64,000 nucleotides of DNA, from NCBI RefSeq assembly GCF_039535235.1, contig NZ_BAAAWU010000001.1, positions 6,823,001 to 6,887,000 of the forward strand. The letters are read 5' to 3'. The number at the start of each line of letters is the position of its first letter. Within the stretch, counting starts at the first letter, position 1. Shown here piece after piece: positions 38,213 through 46,372 of this stretch. The notes beneath the pieces were generated by a model, which saw only the letters and a program-made list of their open reading frames with translations, was not told where the DNA came from and ran no database searches. A program made the position numbers and the translations under genes. This DNA is from Streptomyces roseoviridis. Lineage in GTDB: Bacteria > Actinomycetota > Actinomycetes > Streptomycetales > Streptomycetaceae.

Positions 38213-38513
38213 TCACCCGCCCCCGGGCCCACCCGCCGCGAGCCGTTCCATCCGTTCGAGTGCGTCCCGTACCGGCGCGACGCCGTCCTCCTGCCGCAGG
38301 CGCCCGACGAGGACGGTCGCGCGCCGGCGGTACGCGGGGACGCGGACGGCGACGGCGAGCGCGCCGGCCAGGGACTCCGGACCGGCCGGCCGCGCAGGGG
38401 TACGGGGCCGCGCGAGACGCCCGGGGCGGTGAGCCGGTCCGCCCGGAACCGAGCCCGGTGAACGGCGCGACATCGCCTCGGGACCCCGCTGTCATCAGTG
38501 TCACGCGCAACAC
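38213..38513 (-). pseudogene. glycosyltransferase (GT-B, UGT-like) with its middle deleted
   Basis: From GTG at 38513 the minus strand reads LRVTLMTAGSRGDVAPFTGL, the N-terminus of a GT1/GT28-type glycosyltransferase (the GSRGDVxPF motif). About 20 codons later, in another frame, it reads SLAGALAVAVRVPAYRRRAT and RLRQEDGVAPVRDALERMER, the typical C-terminus of the same family, ending at 38213. Roughly 300 codons between the two are missing and the junction is out of frame. I interpret this as one gene collapsed by an internal deletion. Confidence 0.65.
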
Positions 38514-38598
38514 GGCCAGTGTCCCGCCCCGGAAGCCCCGGGGCGGGGGAGGAGCCGTGCGGCGCACCCGCCTCGCGTACGGGCAGGGGAGCGACGGA

Positions 38599-38889
38599 TC
38601 AGCCGGCGGCGCCGGGGACCCAGTGGTTGTGCACCCGCATCACCCGTGGGGTGTCCGGCGAGGCCGGCCAGCCCTCCTCGGCGGCGATCGGCATCATCTT
38701 CTCGGCGAACGCGTTCATGTGCTGTTCGCTCTCCCAGACGTCGAAGATCTCCAGGCCGTCGTCGGTCGGCACGCACGCGTGGGACACACAGCCGTCGAAG
38801 ATGCCGGGCATCTGCTGGAGTCTGGCGTTCAGGGCGTCGTACTGGTCCGTGGTGATGCCGGGGACGACGGCGTGGACGAAGATCGCCAT
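38599..38889 (-). CDS. small ABM-like (dimeric alpha-beta barrel) protein
   Basis: 96 residues from ATG at 38889 (GAGGGAG upstream). MAIFVHAVVPGITTDQYDAL, NARLQQMPGIFDGCVSHACV, LEIFDVWESEQHMNAFAEKM, PRVMRVHNHWVPG. The pattern of beta strand, helix, strand, with a conserved E-x-W and His-rich end, fits the antibiotic-biosynthesis-monooxygenase-like superfamily. No cofactor site is visible. Small stand-alone members often act on quinones or polyketides, but no substrate is evident. Confidence 0.75.
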   Translation of the reverse strand: MAIFVHAVVPGITTDQYDALNARLQQMPGIFDGCVSHACVPTDDGLEIFDVWESEQHMNAFAEKMMPIAAEEGWPASPDTPRVMRVHNHWVPGAAG

Positions 38890-39028
38890 GACGGTCTCCC
38901 TCGTGCTCTCCAGGCGGGCGGAGCCTCGTGCCGCCCCGTGGCGGCAACCCGCCCTCTGCCAGCACATCACGTCCCGCCCGGTACGGCATCCGATCCGGAC
39001 CCGGCGCCACCGCCCGAGCGGACTTCGG

Positions 39029-39053
39029 TCGTGCGGCATGACGGCGACCGGCC
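39029..39053 (-). other. fossil of a universal stress protein C-terminus
   Basis: On the minus strand, just past the stop of the USP gene, the sequence again encodes GPVAVMPHD, an imperfect copy of the APVAVVPHD ending of that gene (39063-39087). The rest of a second USP domain is absent. Most likely the relic of a former tandem copy or of a local duplication. Confidence 0.4.
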
Positions 39054-39059
39054 CGGTCC

Positions 39060-40022
39060 TCAGTCGTGCGGCACCACGGCGACCGGCGCCCTGACGTGGT
39101 GCAGCACCGCATGGGCCACGCTGCCGAGGTGCGCGCCCAACGCGGAACGGCGGGTGCGCCGTCCCACCACCAGGAGCGCGGCGTCCTCGGCGGCCCGGGC
39201 GAGCTCCTGGCCCGCCGAACCGGCCACCACGCGCCCGGTGGCCGCCACGCCCGGGAACCGCTCCCGCCACGGTTCGAGCAGGACGTCGAGCGAGCGCCGG
39301 ACCTCCGGGGCGGCCGCGTGCCGGGCGTCCGGCGCCCCCGGGGGCACCAGCCGGTCGTGGAGCGACGGCCGCCGTGCGTGGACGAGCCGGAGCTCGCCAC
39401 CGCGCGCGGCCGCCTCCGCGAAGGCGAACGCCACGACGCCGTCCACGGGGTCCCGCAGGTCGACCCCGACGACGACCGGGCCGGTCCCGCCCACCGCCGA
39501 GCCCCCGGTGCGGGTCCCGGCGCGGTCCTGCGGCCCGCCGTCCCGTGACCCGCCGTCCCGCGACTGGCCGGGGCGGTCCCGCGGGCCGGGCGACGAGCCG
39601 GGAGCCCGTACCAGGACGACGGGCCGTTCGATCCGGCCCGCGACCGTCATGCCGACCGAGCCGAGGAGATAGCCCGCCACTCCGCCCAGGGCCCGCGAGC
39701 CGAGGACCAGCAGCCCGCCGTCCTCCTCCGTGGCCAGGACCAGGCTCGTGACCGGATCCGACGGCAGCAGCTGGGTGGTGACCGAGAGGCCCGGACGGCT
39801 CGCGCGCAGGCGGGCCGCCGTGCTCGCGAGGAGTTCCTCGCCCCACGAGGCGACCGGCTCCCGCGACACGAACGGCACGAGCACGTCCGGCGACGGCTCC
39901 AGCACGTGCACCAGACGCACCCCGGTGCCGCGCAGCACCGCCTCGTCCGCCGCCCACTCGGCCGCGGCGTCCGCCTGCTCCGTACCGTCCAGGCCGACCA
40001 CGACCCGTCCCGTTCCCGTCAT
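39060..40022 (-). CDS. universal stress protein with two USP domains
   Basis: 320 residues from ATG at 40022 (GAGAGGTGAGG upstream; GTG 40031 overlapping the CBS gene stop as GTGA is possible). Domain 1 begins VVVGLDGTEQADAAAEWAAD and ends with LLVLGSRALGGVAGYLLGSV (ATP-binding G-x2-G-x9-G-S type). A Gly/Arg/Asp-rich linker (~150-185) leads to domain 2 with VVVGVDLRDPVDGVVAFAFA and LLVVGRRTRRSALGAHLGSV. Such proteins are induced by hypoxia, starvation or redox stress. It is paired with the CBS-BON gene upstream. Confidence 0.92.
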   Translation of the reverse strand: MTGTGRVVVGLDGTEQADAAAEWAADEAVLRGTGVRLVHVLEPSPDVLVPFVSREPVASWGEELLASTAARLRASRPGLSVTTQLLPSDPVTSLVLATEEDGGLLVLGSRALGGVAGYLLGSVGMTVAGRIERPVVLVRAPGSSPGPRDRPGQSRDGGSRDGGPQDRAGTRTGGSAVGGTGPVVVGVDLRDPVDGVVAFAFAEAAARGGELRLVHARRPSLHDRLVPPGAPDARHAAAPEVRRSLDVLLEPWRERFPGVAATGRVVAGSAGQELARAAEDAALLVVGRRTRRSALGAHLGSVAHAVLHHVRAPVAVVPHD

Positions 40023-40027
40023 GTCCC

Positions 40028-40630
40028 TCACCTCTCCGCCGCCCGTCGCGTCCCGGGCCCGAGCTCCGCCGCCGCGTCCACCACCCCCGGGACCGCGCGG
40101 GCGAGCCGCAGCGCACGGTCCGCCGGTACGGAGGCCGGCAGGCTGCCCGTGAGCGTCACCGCGCCGTCCGCCACCCGGACGGTGAGGGCCGCGTCGTCAC
40201 CCGGGCCCAGGTGGGTGACCAGCTCGTGGCGCACGTCCTCGGCGATCTCGCTGTCCGAGCGCAGACAGGCCCTCAGCAGGTCGCCCCGGCTGACGAAGCC
40301 GACCGGGCAGCCGTCCTCGTCGACCACCGGCAGCCGCTTGAGCCGCCCGCGTTCCATCAGCCGGGCCGCTCCCGCGATGCTGGCACCGCGCGGCACCGTC
40401 ACGGCCGGGGCCGCCATCAGGCGCCCGGCCGTCGGCCCGCCGGGTTCCTCGCCGCCGAGCACGGCGCTCTCCGACACCACGCCGACCACCCGCCCCTCGG
40501 GCGAGACGACCGGCACCGTGTGCACGCCCCAGCGCCGCATGGACCGGGCGATCTCCGGAGCCGTGGTGTCGGACCGCACGGACACCACGACGTGACTCAT
40601 GACGTCGTCGACGGTGCGTGGATGTTTCAT
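40028..40630 (-). CDS. CBS-domain pair + BON-domain protein
   Basis: 200 residues. Two CBS repeats (DVMSHVVVSVRSDTTAPEIA, VHTVPVVSPEGRVVGVVSES; then LMAAPAVTVPRGASIAGAAR, KRLPVVDEDGCPVGFVSRGD) form an adenine-nucleotide-sensing Bateman module. The C-terminal BON domain (DALTV-type: LTVRVADGAVTLTGSLPASV) often binds membranes or lipids. CBS-BON proteins frequently sit beside universal stress proteins and may report energy state to them. It overlaps or abuts the USP gene, so they form an operon. Confidence 0.9.
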   Translation of the reverse strand: MKHPRTVDDVMSHVVVSVRSDTTAPEIARSMRRWGVHTVPVVSPEGRVVGVVSESAVLGGEEPGGPTAGRLMAAPAVTVPRGASIAGAARLMERGRLKRLPVVDEDGCPVGFVSRGDLLRACLRSDSEIAEDVRHELVTHLGPGDDAALTVRVADGAVTLTGSLPASVPADRALRLARAVPGVVDAAAELGPGTRRAAER

Positions 40631-40729
40631 GACGGGCCTCCGGCCGCTGCCGCGCCTTCCGGTGCCAGACGCGGTGCCCTCACCTCGAGTGTGTGCCGTC
40701 CGGCCCCTCGCGCACCAGGGCCGACAGGG

Positions 40730-41674
40730 TCACGCCGGGCCCGGGCCCGGGCCCGGGCCCGTGTCCGTGTCCGCGGCCCCGCCCCGGCCCCGCCGCCGGT
40801 TCCGGGCGCGCCCCCGGCCGTGGTCGTCGGCGTAGGCGGCGAAGACCCGGCCCGGCGCCCCCTCCGTGCGCAGGAAACGCTCGTCGAGCACCACCGCCAG
40901 GTCCTCCAGGGCGGTGCGGAGCACCGACGCGGAGAGGCGCACGTCCGGATGGCGTGCCCTGGCGGCCTGGTCGGCGAGCTCCACGGCGTGGCCGAGCTGG
41001 AGCGGCAGCGAGGTGCGCTCGTCCACGTCGTAGAAGTAGTACGACTCGGGGTACTGGAGGAAGTCCACCGTGATCGTGGACAGGGCCGACGCGAGCCCGT
41101 CGAGGAGCGCGGCGCCGCCGTCGGAGTCGAGGGCCCGGGCCGTGGCGCGGCTGCGGCGCATGTGGGACAGCCGCAGGGCCAGCGCCCGGCGCCGGGCCAG
41201 CGCCGGATAGACGCCGAGGATCCAGGCCACGGTCGCCGACAGCAGCACGAAGCCGACCAGGGCCTCCAGGGGCGCCAGCAGGCGCAGCCAGCCGGAGGTC
41301 GGCGCGATGTCCCCGAGTCCCAGCGTGGCGAGGGTGACCAGCGAGACGTAGAGCGCGTCGACCGGGGTCGCGTGCTCGGAGGGCACCAGTTCGGAGGCGT
41401 AGGAGAAGTCGTCCGGCATGTGGGGCCAGTAGATGAGCGCCCATCCCACGGACACGGTCAGCGCCCAGACGGCGAGCACGGCCACCATGCCCATGGGGCC
41501 CGCGAGGCCGGCCGGCCGCCACCGGAGGCCGCGGCGCGCCGACAGCCGCCACAGCGACATCATGACCAGTCGGCTCAGACCGCCGTGGCGGGTCGGGTGC
41601 CAGAGCGTCTGGAAGAGGTCCCGCAGCACGAACAGGACCAGCAGGACCCCGGCGAGTATCGGCAGCCAGCTCAT
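40730..41674 (-). CDS. two-helix K+ channel-family protein
   Basis: 314 residues. N-terminal helix LPILAGVLLVLFVLRDLFQT, a second hydrophobic segment MGMVAVLAVWALTVSVGWAL, and a pore loop DALYVSLVTLATLGLGDIAP whose filter reads TLGLGD, close to the K+ signature TxGYGD with Leu for Tyr. It is followed by LEALVGFVLLSATVAWILGV. The cytosolic C-terminal half is helical and ends in a Gly-Pro run (GPGPGPGP). It probably conducts a monovalent cation across the cytoplasmic membrane. The Leu in the filter occurs in several bacterial K+ channels but makes strict selectivity uncertain. Confidence 0.83.
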   Translation of the reverse strand: MSWLPILAGVLLVLFVLRDLFQTLWHPTRHGGLSRLVMMSLWRLSARRGLRWRPAGLAGPMGMVAVLAVWALTVSVGWALIYWPHMPDDFSYASELVPSEHATPVDALYVSLVTLATLGLGDIAPTSGWLRLLAPLEALVGFVLLSATVAWILGVYPALARRRALALRLSHMRRSRATARALDSDGGAALLDGLASALSTITVDFLQYPESYYFYDVDERTSLPLQLGHAVELADQAARARHPDVRLSASVLRTALEDLAVVLDERFLRTEGAPGRVFAAYADDHGRGRARNRRRGRGGAADTDTGPGPGPGPA

Positions 41675-41852
41675 GGGCGCCTCCTTCCCCGGATGGCGTG
41701 GCGCTCACCTGCCGTCGATCCCGTCTGCGGGGCGGCCCCTCCGGCCGGAGCCGGGGCGCTCCCGCTCCACGGGGCCGGGCCCGGGGCCGGGGCCACGGCA
41801 TGTCCGGCCGCGGCATGTCCGTCCGCGGTGCGTCCGCTCCCGGCGGCTCCGG

Positions 41853-43193
41853 TCACGGCGCGTCCGACGCGGCCGTGCGCGCCTCGACCCGGTGCCGTAC
41901 GACGGTGGTGAGGGCCGCGAGGCGCGTCGACGGCGTGGGGCGCGGCGCCACCGGCGCCTCGATGCGGCGGGCTTCTTCCGGCAGCAGGGCGACGTCCGCC
42001 TCGAAGCGCGCCCGCGCCGCGGCGAGGGTGTCCGGCGGCTCCACCCGCAGGCCCCGGCGCATCACGGTCCGCAGCAACGGCTCGGTGCCCTCGGGCGGTT
42101 CCTCGTTCGCCAGACCGATGACGTCCCGCAGCCCGGGACCCCGGAAGACCTGCTTGGGCCCCGGCGCCGTCGCCCGGCCGGCCGACAGCTTCATGACGGG
42201 CCGCCCGTCGTACTCCACCAGCTTGTACGCGGCGTCCAGCGACGGCGCGCCGTCCGCCACCCCGACCTTCGTGCCCGTGGCGAAGACGTCGATCGGCGCC
42301 CCCTGCCGTACGAGCGCGGCGACCGCGTACTCGTCCAGGCCGCCGCTCGCCACGATCTGCACCTCCGTGAGCCCCGCCCCGTCCAGCACCGCACGGGCGC
42401 GGCGGGCCTGCCCGGCCAGGTCGCCGCTGTCGAGCCGGATTCCGCACCCGGGACCGAGGCCGAGCTCGCGCAGGACGCGCGCGGCCGTCGCCACGCCCCG
42501 GTCGGTGTCGTACGTGTCGACGAGGAGGGTCACCGGCCCCGGGTGGGCGCGCGCGAAGGCCCGGAACGCCTGCTCCTCGGAGGGGAACGCCTCGACGTAC
42601 GAGTGCGCCATCGTCCCGGTGCCGGCGATGCCGTACCGCTGGGCGGCCGCCACGTTGCTGGTGCCGGCGAAACCGACCAGCGCGCACAGGCGCGCCGCCT
42701 GGAGCCCGGCCTCCGGCCCGTGCGCGCGGCGCAGCGAGAAGTCCACGAGCGGGCGCCCGCCGGCGGCCAGCACGCAGCGGGCCGCCTTGGACGCGACGGC
42801 CGTCTGGTGGCAGAGCAGCGACAACAGGCACGTCTCCACCAGCTGGGCCTGCGGCAGGGGAGCGGTGACCTCGACGAGCGGCTCGCCGGCGAGGACGAGA
42901 CGCCCTTCGGGAACGGCCCGCACCTCGCCGTCGAAGGTCAGCCCCCGCAGCGGCTCCACCTCGGCGACGGGACGGCCGAGGACCCGGGCGAACGCCTCGA
43001 CGTCCGAGCGGTCCACGAGGAACCGCGCGAGACGGTCGAGCGCCGGTTCGAGCCCCGCGGCCACCAGGAACCCGCGCTCGGGCGGCAGCTCGCGCACGAA
43101 GAGGCTGAACGTGGCCGCTGCCCGCATGTCCTCCCGCAGGTACGAGAGCGCCATGGTGACCTCGTACAGGTCGGTGGCGGTCACCTCGGACAT
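41853..43193 (-). CDS. pncB: nicotinate phosphoribosyltransferase
   Basis: 446 residues from ATG at 43193. SEVTATDLYEVTMALSYLRE opens the family; further marks are GFAGTSNVAAAQRYGIAGTG, TMAHSYVEAFPSEEQAF (active-site region), LLVDTYDTDRGV, GIRLDSGDLAGQARRARAVL, VASGGLDEYAVAAL and FATGTKVGVADGAPSLDAAY. It joins nicotinate to PRPP in the NAD salvage (Preiss-Handler) pathway. The start codon lies in an inverted repeat, CATGCT-TCG-AGCATG (43191-43205). It is divergent from the coiled-coil gene at 43351. Confidence 0.93.
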   Translation of the reverse strand: MSEVTATDLYEVTMALSYLREDMRAAATFSLFVRELPPERGFLVAAGLEPALDRLARFLVDRSDVEAFARVLGRPVAEVEPLRGLTFDGEVRAVPEGRLVLAGEPLVEVTAPLPQAQLVETCLLSLLCHQTAVASKAARCVLAAGGRPLVDFSLRRAHGPEAGLQAARLCALVGFAGTSNVAAAQRYGIAGTGTMAHSYVEAFPSEEQAFRAFARAHPGPVTLLVDTYDTDRGVATAARVLRELGLGPGCGIRLDSGDLAGQARRARAVLDGAGLTEVQIVASGGLDEYAVAALVRQGAPIDVFATGTKVGVADGAPSLDAAYKLVEYDGRPVMKLSAGRATAPGPKQVFRGPGLRDVIGLANEEPPEGTEPLLRTVMRRGLRVEPPDTLAAARARFEADVALLPEEARRIEAPVAPRPTPSTRLAALTTVVRHRVEARTAASDAP

Positions 43194-43350
43194 GCTTCGA
43201 GCATGCGGGGTCGGCCCCCGTTCCGCACGACCGGAGGCGGACACGGGGCCGGAGGCGGGCACGGTGCCGGAGGGGGGGCACTGCGCCGGAGGGGGGTGCG
43301 GGCGGCGCCACCGGCGTGCCGGGCGCGCGCGGTCGGGCGAGAGTGGACGG

Positions 43351-44379
43351 GTGGACGTCGAGGAGGTCACCACCGAGCTGTACGCGCTGCCGCCGACGGA
43401 GTTCGTCGCCGCCCGCAACGACCGGGTGGCGCGGGCACGCGAGGAGAAGGACGCCGACGCGGCCCGCCGGATCGCCGCTCTGCGCCGCCCGACGCTGGCC
43501 GTCTGGGCCGTGAACCTCCTGGCCCGCGACGAGCCGGAGCAGACCGATCGGCTGCTCGCGCTCGGCGAGACCCTGCGGGAGGCCACCCGCACCCTCGACT
43601 CCGCGCAGCTGCGCGAGGCGAGCGGGCAGCAGAACCGGGTGCTCGCCGCCCTGGCCCGGCGGGCCGCCGCCCTGGCCGGTGAGGCCGGGCATCCGGTCGG
43701 CGGCGCCGTTCTGGGGGAGGTCGAGCAGATCCTGCGCACCGTCCTCGCCGACCCGGACGTCGCCGAGCGGTGGGCGGCGGGCCGCCTGACCCGGGCCCCG
43801 GAGCCGGTGTTCGGTTTCGGCGCGGTCGTTCCCGGGGCCACGGCGCCGTCCTCACGCCCCGCCGCCCCGCCGCCCACGGCCGAGGACAAGGACGAGGAGG
43901 ACCCGGGCCGAGGCCAGGTCCATGGCCAGGACCATGGCCAGGACAAGAAGGCAAAGCGTGACCGGCCACGGCAACGAGAGCAGGAACGGCAACGAGAGCA
44001 GGAACGGCAACGGCAACGGGAACGGGAACGGGCGGAGGAGCGGGAGCGGCAGCGGCGCCTGGAGCGGGCCCGCCGGCGTGCCGCGCAGGCCGAGGAGGAG
44101 GCGAAGGACCGCGAGGACGCCGCCCGGAAGGCCGAGCAGGCCGCCGAGGCCGCGGCATACCGGGCCGAGGATGCCGACGCGCACGTCACCGGTCTGGAAC
44201 GCCGCCTCGCCGAAGCCCGGCGCTCCCGTGAGGACGCCGTCTCGTCCGCCGACGCCACACGGCAGGAGGCCGACGCCGCCCGCGACGCCGCCCACGAGGC
44301 CCGGCGTGTGGCGGACGAGGCCGCCGACGCCCTGAGCGAGCTCTCCGAGGGGCCCGGTGGGGGCCTCGAGCGGGCGTAG
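43351..44379 (+). CDS. hypothetical coiled-coil protein
   Basis: 342 residues from GTG at 43351 (GGCGAGAG upstream). Residues 1-150 are helical and conserved-looking (LYALPPTEFVAARNDRVARA, LRRPTLAVWAVNLLARDEPE, LREASGQQNRVLAALARRAA). Residues ~165-215 are disordered (Pro-rich, then HGQDHGQDKKAKRDRPRQR). Residues ~215-340 are a long Arg/Glu/Gln and Ala-rich coiled coil (QREQERQRQRERERAEERER). The DNA of the middle part has short repeats (CCATGGCCAGGA; GGAACGGCAACGAGAGCA). This family is common next to unrelated genes in Streptomyces and has no known function. Confidence 0.75.
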   Translation: MDVEEVTTELYALPPTEFVAARNDRVARAREEKDADAARRIAALRRPTLAVWAVNLLARDEPEQTDRLLALGETLREATRTLDSAQLREASGQQNRVLAALARRAAALAGEAGHPVGGAVLGEVEQILRTVLADPDVAERWAAGRLTRAPEPVFGFGAVVPGATAPSSRPAAPPPTAEDKDEEDPGRGQVHGQDHGQDKKAKRDRPRQREQERQREQERQRQRERERAEERERQRRLERARRRAAQAEEEAKDREDAARKAEQAAEAAAYRAEDADAHVTGLERRLAEARRSREDAVSSADATRQEADAARDAAHEARRVADEAADALSELSEGPGGGLERA

Positions 44380-44491
44380 ACCGGTCCCGACGAAGAAATC
44401 CGGTGGATCACCGGCGCGGAACCCTCGCGTGTTACTTGTCGGTACGCGATGATGGCGGCCAACCAACCACACGGCGGGGGCTGATGCAGCG

Positions 44492-45919
44492 GTGACGACT
44501 TCCGAGGAACGGACCCGCGGGGAACGGACCAGGGTGCACGCCTTCCGCGACGACGCCCTGGGCGAGCACGACGCCGTCGGCCTCGCGGCGGCGATCCGGC
44601 GCGGCGAGGTCGGCGCCGCCGAGGCCGCCCGGGACGCGGCCGAGCGGGTGCGGCAGGTCGAGGCCCGGCTCCACGCCGTCCAGGTGTACGTGGACGCCCC
44701 GGCCCCCGGCGCGGGCTTTGGGCCCTTCGCCGGGGTGCCGACCTTCGTGAAGGACAACACCGACCACCGGGGCCTGCCCACCGGCCACGGCAGCGCCGCC
44801 TTCACCCCGCGGGCCGCGCGCCGGGACGCGCCGTTCGTCCGGCAGTTCCTGAGCAGCGGCGTCACGGTCCTCGGCAAGACCCGGCTGCCGGAGTTCGGCT
44901 TCAGCCCGACCACGGAGTACGACGGCGCCGAACCCGTCCGCAACCCGTGGCACACCGACCACTCGGCGGGCGGCTCCTCCGGCGGCAGCGCCGCGCTCGT
45001 CGCCGCCGGGGCGGTGCCCATCGCGCACGCCAACGACGGCGGCGGCTCCATCCGGATCCCGGCCGCCTGCTGCGGGCTCGTCGGCCTCAAGCCGACCCGG
45101 GGCCGGGTCGTGCCGAACGCCCAGAGCCGCCGGCTCCCGGTCGACATCGTGTCCGACGGCATCGTGAGCCGCACCGTACGGGACTCGGCCGCCTTCCTCG
45201 CCGCCGCCGAGTCCTACCGGCGCAACCCGGAACTGCCGCCCGTCGGCCTCGTCGAGGGGCCCTCGGGCCGCCGGCTGCGCATCGGCTTCCTGACGGACTC
45301 GCCGAACGGCGTCCCCACCGACGCCGCCACCAGGGCGGCCGTCACGGAGACCGCCGCCACGCTCGAACGGCTCGGCCACACCGTCCAGCCGGTCGAACTG
45401 GCCCTCGACCCCCGCTTCACCCAGGACTTCCTCGTCTACTGGGGACTGCTGTCGTTCCTGCTCGGCGCCACCGGCCGCACCCTCGGCACGGACTTCGACC
45501 GGCGCCGGATGGACGGCCTCAGCCAGGGCCTGCGCGAGAGCTACCTCGAACACTGGCACCGCACCCCGGGCGTGCTGCGCCGGCTGAAGCGCACGAAGGT
45601 GGCGTACGCGGCGGCCTTCCGGGGACTGGACCTGATCCTGACCCCCGTACTCGCCCACACCACGCCCCGGATCGGACACCTCAGCCCGGCCGTGCCCTAC
45701 CCGGCGCTGGTCGAACGGATCCTCGCGTACGTGGCGTTCACCCCGATCAACAACGTGGTCGGCACGCCGTCGCTCTCGGTCCCCGCCGCCCGCACGACCG
45801 AGGACGGGCTGCCCATCGGCGTCATGCTGTCCGCCCGGCCGGGCGGCGAACGGACCCTCCTGGAGGCCGCGTTCGCCCTGGAGGCGGAACGGCCCTTCCG
45901 GCGCATCCAGGACGTGTGA
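44492..45919 (+). CDS. amidase (amidase signature family)
   Basis: 475 residues from GTG at 44492. The Ser-cisSer-Lys triad is complete: Lys in GVPTFVKDNTDHRG, the cis-Ser in DHSAGGSSGGSAALVAAGAV and the nucleophile in ANDGGGSIRIPAACCGLVGL, with KPTRGRVVPN following. The C-terminal half (FLVYWGLLSFLLGATGRTL, LDLILTPVLAHTTPRIGHL) is usual. The family hydrolyses carboxamides; the substrate is not evident. The N-terminal ~20 residues are a charged extra stretch. It stands alone, bounded by a terminator. Confidence 0.92.
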   Translation: MTTSEERTRGERTRVHAFRDDALGEHDAVGLAAAIRRGEVGAAEAARDAAERVRQVEARLHAVQVYVDAPAPGAGFGPFAGVPTFVKDNTDHRGLPTGHGSAAFTPRAARRDAPFVRQFLSSGVTVLGKTRLPEFGFSPTTEYDGAEPVRNPWHTDHSAGGSSGGSAALVAAGAVPIAHANDGGGSIRIPAACCGLVGLKPTRGRVVPNAQSRRLPVDIVSDGIVSRTVRDSAAFLAAAESYRRNPELPPVGLVEGPSGRRLRIGFLTDSPNGVPTDAATRAAVTETAATLERLGHTVQPVELALDPRFTQDFLVYWGLLSFLLGATGRTLGTDFDRRRMDGLSQGLRESYLEHWHRTPGVLRRLKRTKVAYAAAFRGLDLILTPVLAHTTPRIGHLSPAVPYPALVERILAYVAFTPINNVVGTPSLSVPAARTTEDGLPIGVMLSARPGGERTLLEAAFALEAERPFRRIQDV

Positions 45920-45922
45920 CGC

Positions 45923-45943
45923 CGGCGGGGCCCGGCCCCGCCG
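45923..45943. terminator. bidirectional terminator
   Basis: CGGCGGGGC-CCG-GCCCCGCCG, 4 bases after the amidase stop and 20 bases before the convergent small gene's stop. Confidence 0.75.
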
Positions 45944-45963
45944 ACGTCACACGCGCTCGTGCG

Positions 45964-46194
45964 TCAGCCGGCGGTCGTGTGCCCGATGACGCTCTCCGAG
46001 GAGTTGCCGGCGATGGTGGTCTCGGCCGCGTCGCCGCCGCCCGAGCCGGGGCCCTGGTCGGGGGCGAGGAGGCCGAGCAGCGGCAGACGCGGATCGGCCG
46101 GGGCGGGAGCGGCCGAGGCAGGGGCGGCGGAGGCGAGTGCGGCGGCGCCGGCGACGGCCGCGGCGCCCAGAACACGGTGCATGATCCTGGTCAT
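45964..46194 (-). CDS. small secreted protein
   Basis: 76 residues from ATG at 46194, or 72 from ATG 46182 (AGGA four bases before the second). Signal peptide: MTRIMHRVLGAAAVAGAAAL with ASAAPASAAP and a likely cut after ASA. The mature part is ~45 residues, Gly/Asp/Ser-rich (DQGPGSGGGDAAETTIAGNS), ending SSESVIGHTTAG. It lacks the chaplin Cys/Val pattern, and I do not recognise a family. Its upstream region is the 29-bp tandem repeat. Confidence 0.65.
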   Translation of the reverse strand: MTRIMHRVLGAAAVAGAAALASAAPASAAPAPADPRLPLLGLLAPDQGPGSGGGDAAETTIAGNSSESVIGHTTAG

Positions 46195-46197
46195 GCC

Positions 46198-46369
46198 CGG
46201 CCAACGACGGCGCGCCCCACGGGACACGGCCGACGACGGCGCGCCCCACGGGACACGGCCGACGACGGCGCGGCCCACGGGTTCGGCCGACCACCGCGCG
46301 GCCCACGGGACACGGCCGATCACCGCGCGGCCCACGGGTTCGGCCGACCACCGCGCGCCCCGCGCGACG
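46198..46369. repeat. six-unit tandem repeat of 28-29 bp
   Basis: Units start CGGCC at 46198, 46227, 46256, 46284, 46313 and 46341 and run CGGCCGAC(G/C)AC(G/C)GCGCG(C/G)CCCACGGG plus ACA or TT. Lengths are 29, 29, 28, 29, 28 and ~29. The array fills the gap between the LuxR gene's stop (46373) and the start of the small secreted protein (46194), so it forms that gene's promoter or leader. Units abut with no spacers, so it is not a CRISPR. Confidence 0.85.
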
Positions 46370-46372
46370 TGG

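Noticed and set aside
40738..40766. GGGCCC repeat as a regulatory element
   Set aside because: It lies inside the K+ channel gene and codes for its Gly-Pro C-terminal run.
44436..44449. TTGTCGGTACGCGA upstream of the amidase as a seventh island palindrome
   Set aside because: The right arm is CGA rather than CAA, and the gene is outside the stress island; treated as chance.
46198..46369. CRISPR array
   Set aside because: Units abut without spacers, differ from each other and are very GC-rich; no cas genes nearby. It is a plain tandem repeat.
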